A DNA stretch of 8,679 bases. Source: Thermoanaerobacterales bacterium (lineage in GTDB: Bacteria; Bacillota; Thermosediminibacteria; Thermosediminibacterales; Tepidanaerobacteraceae). The notes beneath the pieces are model-generated. The model did no database searches. It was given only the letters and a program-made list of their open reading frames with translations, and was not told the origin of the DNA. Position numbers and translations under genes: made by a program. Position 1 is the first letter of the stretch; every line of letters begins with the position of its first letter. Location of the stretch: contig DUNY01000263.1 of the NCBI GenBank assembly GCA_012839145.1, positions 1 through 8,679 of the forward strand. The letters run 5' to 3'. This document shows positions 6,787 to 8,679 of this stretch, in pieces.

Positions 6787-6901
6787 AAAAAAACAAAAAA
6801 CCCCGTTGAAAACAGGGAATTAAGCGATTCCCCTGTAGCCTGTGGTGTTTTACGGACACCTGGTAGAAACTTCCGGGCCATATTCCCGAAATTATACAGG
6901 G
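6787..6901 (-). promoter_or_regulatory. Purine (guanine-type) riboswitch with transcription-terminating expression platform
   Basis: On the minus strand, helix P1 is CCCTGTA (6901-6895) with TACAGGG (6837-6831). J1/2 carries TATAA. P2 is TTTCGGG/CCCGGAA with loop AATATGG. J2/3 is GTTTCTACC, and the P3 loop is CCGTAAA. All these match the purine aptamer consensus. The base before TACAGG is C (complement of G6838), the position that gives guanine rather than adenine specificity. Downstream, ACAGGGGAAT (6836-6827) can pair with ATTCCCTGT (6820-6812) as an antiterminator. Otherwise CCCTG (6817-6813) pairs with CGGGG (6805-6801) before a T tract, forming a terminator. Ligand binding locks TACAGGG in P1, frees CCCTG and so should switch the permease off. 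The 3' side of P3 is unusual (ACACCACAGG, ten bases before CTA). Confidence 0.92.
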
Positions 6902-6926
6902 CTTAAACATTGCTTGTCTAATGAAT

Positions 6927-6955
6927 ATTTTAACAAAGTAGGCACGGCTTGTCAA
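6927..6955 (-). promoter_or_regulatory. Strong sigma-A promoter of the riboswitch-permease transcript
   Basis: On the minus strand a perfect TTGACA (6955-6950) is followed by a 17-base spacer and TAAAAT (6932-6927), with TG two bases before the -10. The expected transcript start is about 20 bases before the riboswitch P1 helix. This is the best promoter in the window. Confidence 0.85.
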
Positions 6956-6959
6956 CATC

Positions 6960-7003
6960 AAAGCCGAACTTTATTTTCAGATATCAGATTATAGTTCGTT
7001 ACT
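6960..7003. promoter_or_regulatory. Candidate PurR operator: two inverted PurBox-like sites
   Basis: AAAGCCGAACTTT (6960-6972) matches the Bacillus PurBox consensus AWWWCCGAACWWT at 12 of 13 positions. Reading the minus strand, AGTAACGAACTAT (7003-6991) matches at 11 of 13. The two face each other, with 24 bases between CGAAC (6965-6969) and GTTCG (6994-6998). Paired inverted boxes are the known binding arrangement for Bacillus PurR. They lie directly upstream of the permease -35, as expected for a repressor site. No purR gene is in the window, so this is by motif only. Confidence 0.6.
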
Positions 7004-7187
7004 TCTGAACAATTTGTTGTAATATTATGTATTTTATTGTGTATTAATTTATACACCTATCAATCTCATAATTTGGTCGTTGATTATATTTTACAGTTTT
7101 TATTTTTCTAGCAGGATTTTTTATTTTTTTGTCTAATTTTATATACATAATAATAATTAACACTTTCACAAAAGGAGGAGTTTTAAA
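7004..7187 (+). promoter_or_regulatory. Leader region of the FMN lipoprotein gene, with weak candidate promoter and palindrome
   Basis: This very AT-rich stretch must hold the promoter of the lipoprotein gene. The best candidate is TTGTCT (7129-7134), 16 bases, TAATAA (7151-7156), about 30 bases before the ATG; it is not strong. An 18-base near-palindrome, GTGTATTAATTTATACAC (7039-7056, one mismatched pair), could be an operator. A strong ribosome site AAAGGAGG (7171-7178) ends the region. No coding or structured RNA is recognised. Confidence 0.35.
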
Positions 7188-8006
7188 ATGAAAAAGCTTT
7201 TAATAGTCACTCTTGTGGCATTACTGGCTATAGCACTGGTTGCCGGATGCGGACAGCAAAAGCCTCAAGAACAGACCCCACCGGTCGAGTCAGAGCCGAA
7301 ACAACCTGCTGAAAATCAGGAAGTATCTTATAATGACGGAGTATATTATGTAGAGAAGGCGGATTTTGACGATCATGGTTGGAAAGCTATGGTTACCGTA
7401 GTTGTTAAAGACGGTAAAATAGCCGGCGTATACTTCGATGAAATTAATGAAGATGGAGTTATAAAAAGCTTTGATACCGAATATGCTTCCAACATGAAGG
7501 CTAAATCAGGCACAACTCCCTTGGATGCCTATAACGAACTGGAAGTTTCTTTAATTTCAAAACAGAATCCGGAAAATGTTGATGCAGTTACAGGTGCCAC
7601 CCACAGTTCAGATTCTTTTAAAGAAATGGTAAAAGAAGCTTTGGCAGGTTCACCGGTAGAAGCAGCGGGAACATACAAAGACGGTTTGTATAAGGCAGCT
7701 GAAAAAGATTTTGACGACCACGGTTGGAAGGCCATAGCTGCTGTAATAATTAAAGATGGCAAGGTTGTCACTGCCGCCTTTGATGAAACCAACAAAGATG
7801 ATGGTCGTTACAAGAGTGTAGATGAAGAATATGCATCAAATATGGAGGAGAAATCCGGCACAACTCCGGCTAAGGCAATCCAAGCCTTGTCAAATTCACT
7901 GATTGACAAGCAGGATGCAGCTGCCGTAGATTTGGTTACAGGTGCAACAGGAACAGCCGATAAATTTAAGACATTGATGGGAGAAGTACTTTCTCTTGCA
8001 AAATAA
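7188..8006 (+). CDS. Surface lipoprotein with two tandem FMN-binding domains (PplA-like)
   Basis: The 272-residue product starts with a lipoprotein signal peptide: KK, a hydrophobic stretch, and the lipobox LVAGC with Cys21. A Pro/Glu/Gln-rich linker follows (22-46). Two FMN-binding domains (about 48-152 and 163-269) are roughly half identical; both carry DFDDHGWKA, EYASNM, SGTTP and the flavinylation motif D-x-V-T-G-A-T. In this family FMN is attached by ApbE-type transferases through a phosphoester to the last Thr of the motif, here predicted as Thr138 and Thr254. Listeria PplA, a two-domain flavinylated lipoprotein of extracellular electron transfer, has the same plan. A redox role outside the membrane is therefore likely; the partners are unknown. 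AAAGGAGG (7171-7178) sits nine bases before ATG 7188. No apbE or NADH dehydrogenase gene is in the window. A terminator follows at 8025-8054. Confidence 0.88.
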   Translation: MKKLLIVTLVALLAIALVAGCGQQKPQEQTPPVESEPKQPAENQEVSYNDGVYYVEKADFDDHGWKAMVTVVVKDGKIAGVYFDEINEDGVIKSFDTEYASNMKAKSGTTPLDAYNELEVSLISKQNPENVDAVTGATHSSDSFKEMVKEALAGSPVEAAGTYKDGLYKAAEKDFDDHGWKAIAAVIIKDGKVVTAAFDETNKDDGRYKSVDEEYASNMEEKSGTTPAKAIQALSNSLIDKQDAAAVDLVTGATGTADKFKTLMGEVLSLAK

Positions 8007-8024
8007 AATATAGGCTTTTCTATT

Positions 8025-8054
8025 AAAACTTCGGGCTTTTGCTCGAAGTTTTTT
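8025..8054 (+). terminator. Intrinsic terminator of the FMN lipoprotein gene
   Basis: AAAACTTCG (8025-8033) pairs with CGAAGTTTT (8044-8052), extended by an inner GC pair block around a TTTT loop, and ends in six T. It lies 18 bases past the stop codon. The right side of the stem overlaps the probable -35 region of the next gene's promoter. Confidence 0.88.
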
Positions 8055-8066
8055 ATATGATATAAT
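8039..8066 (+). promoter_or_regulatory. Extended -10 promoter of the gene at 8111
   Basis: A perfect TATAAT (8061-8066) is preceded by TGA, an extended -10. The -35 is poor: TTGCTC (8039-8044) at a 16-base spacing, lying within the terminator hairpin. The predicted start of transcription is about 35-40 bases before the ATG, just upstream of the ribosome site GGGAGGT (8098-8104). Confidence 0.6.
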
Positions 8067-8110
8067 CAAGTAAATACTACTGGTTTTATCTAATTTTGGG
8101 AGGTAGAACC

Positions 8111-8679
8111 ATGAGAATTTATCTAACTCAAACCTCCGATATAAATAGTGCCATAACATCTCAAGATGTGATAAGCGCTTATATAACACAAAAGAAAGAA
8201 AATGGTTATATTGTAAATATAGGTGGCACAGAAGTCTTCGCTCACTGCTTACTAGACCTAAGCATCGGTGATTTTCTTAAATTGAAGGTAGTAGAATCAT
8301 CTACATCTCAAATTGTTTTTAAAGTTGTCGAGCATGAGACAGAGGAATCACAAAACCCGCTAAAACCTTTGACGACCCTTGATATACCTCACACCCAAGA
8401 AACTCAGACGGCATTTAATCTTTTATCAAAGCTGAATTTACCTATAAAAAAAGAGCGTGTGACCTTTATCATGGATCTGCTGGAGCAACTGATAAACGAG
8501 GAAAAGCCCGAGCCTTCTTTGCTTTTAAATAAAGAGCTGCCCTTTCAAGCTCTAAATTCATCTTTTCGTAAAACTCTGGTCCCATACATAAACAGTGGCT
8601 TTATCCTCTCAGAAGATCAGCTGTTAGAGCTTCTTCAAGATTTTACCGCTCTTAAAGAAGATGAGTCCTTTTCTTTTAA
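8111..8679 (+). CDS. Protein of unknown function with a possible FliK-like N-terminal domain (cut by window edge)
   Basis: From ATG 8111 the frame stays open for 189 codons and two bases to the window edge, so the C-terminus is missing. GGGAGGT (8098-8104) six bases upstream fixes the start. The part near residues 25-75, with GYIVNIGGTEVFAH, LSIGDFLKLKVVE and IVFKVVE, looks like the small beta-rich domain near the N-terminus of Firmicute FliK/YlqG-type proteins (flagellar hook-length control relatives), which often sit next to a short FlhB-like gene. The rest visible is helical and leucine-rich, with no motif I can name. There is no signal peptide or membrane segment. The FliK link is pattern recognition only. 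The missing end, and whether an FlhB-like gene follows, would decide it. Confidence 0.75.
   Translation, partial: MRIYLTQTSDINSAITSQDVISAYITQKKENGYIVNIGGTEVFAHCLLDLSIGDFLKLKVVESSTSQIVFKVVEHETEESQNPLKPLTTLDIPHTQETQTAFNLLSKLNLPIKKERVTFIMDLLEQLINEEKPEPSLLLNKELPFQALNSSFRKTLVPYINSGFILSEDQLLELLQDFTALKEDESFSF

Noticed and set aside
6758..6961. 67-codon minus-strand frame across the permease leader
   Set aside because: It overlaps the riboswitch, terminator and promoter and shows no protein-like composition.
6945..6966. Inverted repeat CGGCTT...AAGCCG around the permease -35
   Set aside because: Considered as the second PurBox, but the left half lacks the GAAC part. The pair 6960-6972 and 6991-7003 fits PurR better.
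7896..8189. 97-codon minus-strand frame at the lipoprotein end
   Set aside because: It covers the terminator and promoter region and overlaps two better supported plus-strand genes.
1..8679. CRISPR arrays, tRNA or rRNA genes, insertion sequences
   Set aside because: No regularly spaced repeats, cloverleaf, rRNA sequence or transposase frame was seen on either strand.

Overview
The window looks like chromosomal DNA from a low-GC Firmicute, most likely an anaerobic Clostridia-type bacterium. The signs are AT-rich intergenic DNA, strong AGGAGG-type ribosome binding sites, TTGACA/TATAAT promoters, many intrinsic terminators, a purine riboswitch, a PurR-like operator, a Gram-positive lipoprotein and a DegV-family protein. 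No ribosomal or marker gene is present, so this placement is an inference.

Layout. Five genes lie on the minus strand, read from right to left. They are a guanine/hypoxanthine permease of the AzgA/PbuG family (5389-6723), a DUF362 protein (4104-5192), a DegV/FakB-type fatty-acid-binding protein (3021-3908), and a type I restriction-modification pair: hsdM (195-2558) and the first 67 codons of hsdS, which runs off the left edge. The first three are separate units, each closed by its own terminator; hsdM and hsdS overlap and form an operon. Two genes lie on the plus strand: a two-domain FMN-binding lipoprotein (7188-8006) and an unfinished gene with a possible FliK-like N-terminal domain (8111 to the right edge).

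Regulation is the richest part of the window. The permease leader holds, in order of transcription, a pair of inverted PurR-type boxes (6960-7003), a near-consensus sigma-A promoter (6927-6955), a C74 guanine-type purine aptamer (6831-6901) and an antiterminator/terminator switch (6787-6836). This suggests two purine-sensing controls on one transporter gene. The 3' side of aptamer helix P3 departs from the family consensus.

The 462-base gap between degV and hsdM (2559-3020) holds a strong terminator whose C-rich arm could instead pair with an upstream G-rich arm, as in an attenuator. It also holds a small open frame over that upstream arm, a short peptide beginning like a PIN-domain protein, an 11-bp direct repeat, a second hairpin and the hsdM promoter. 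This is the part least explained by known features.

No rRNA, tRNA, CRISPR array, insertion sequence, attachment site or replication origin was seen. I do not see a clearly new multi-gene system. The best leads are the 2752-2944 region, the unusual riboswitch with its PurR-like operator, and the FMN lipoprotein.
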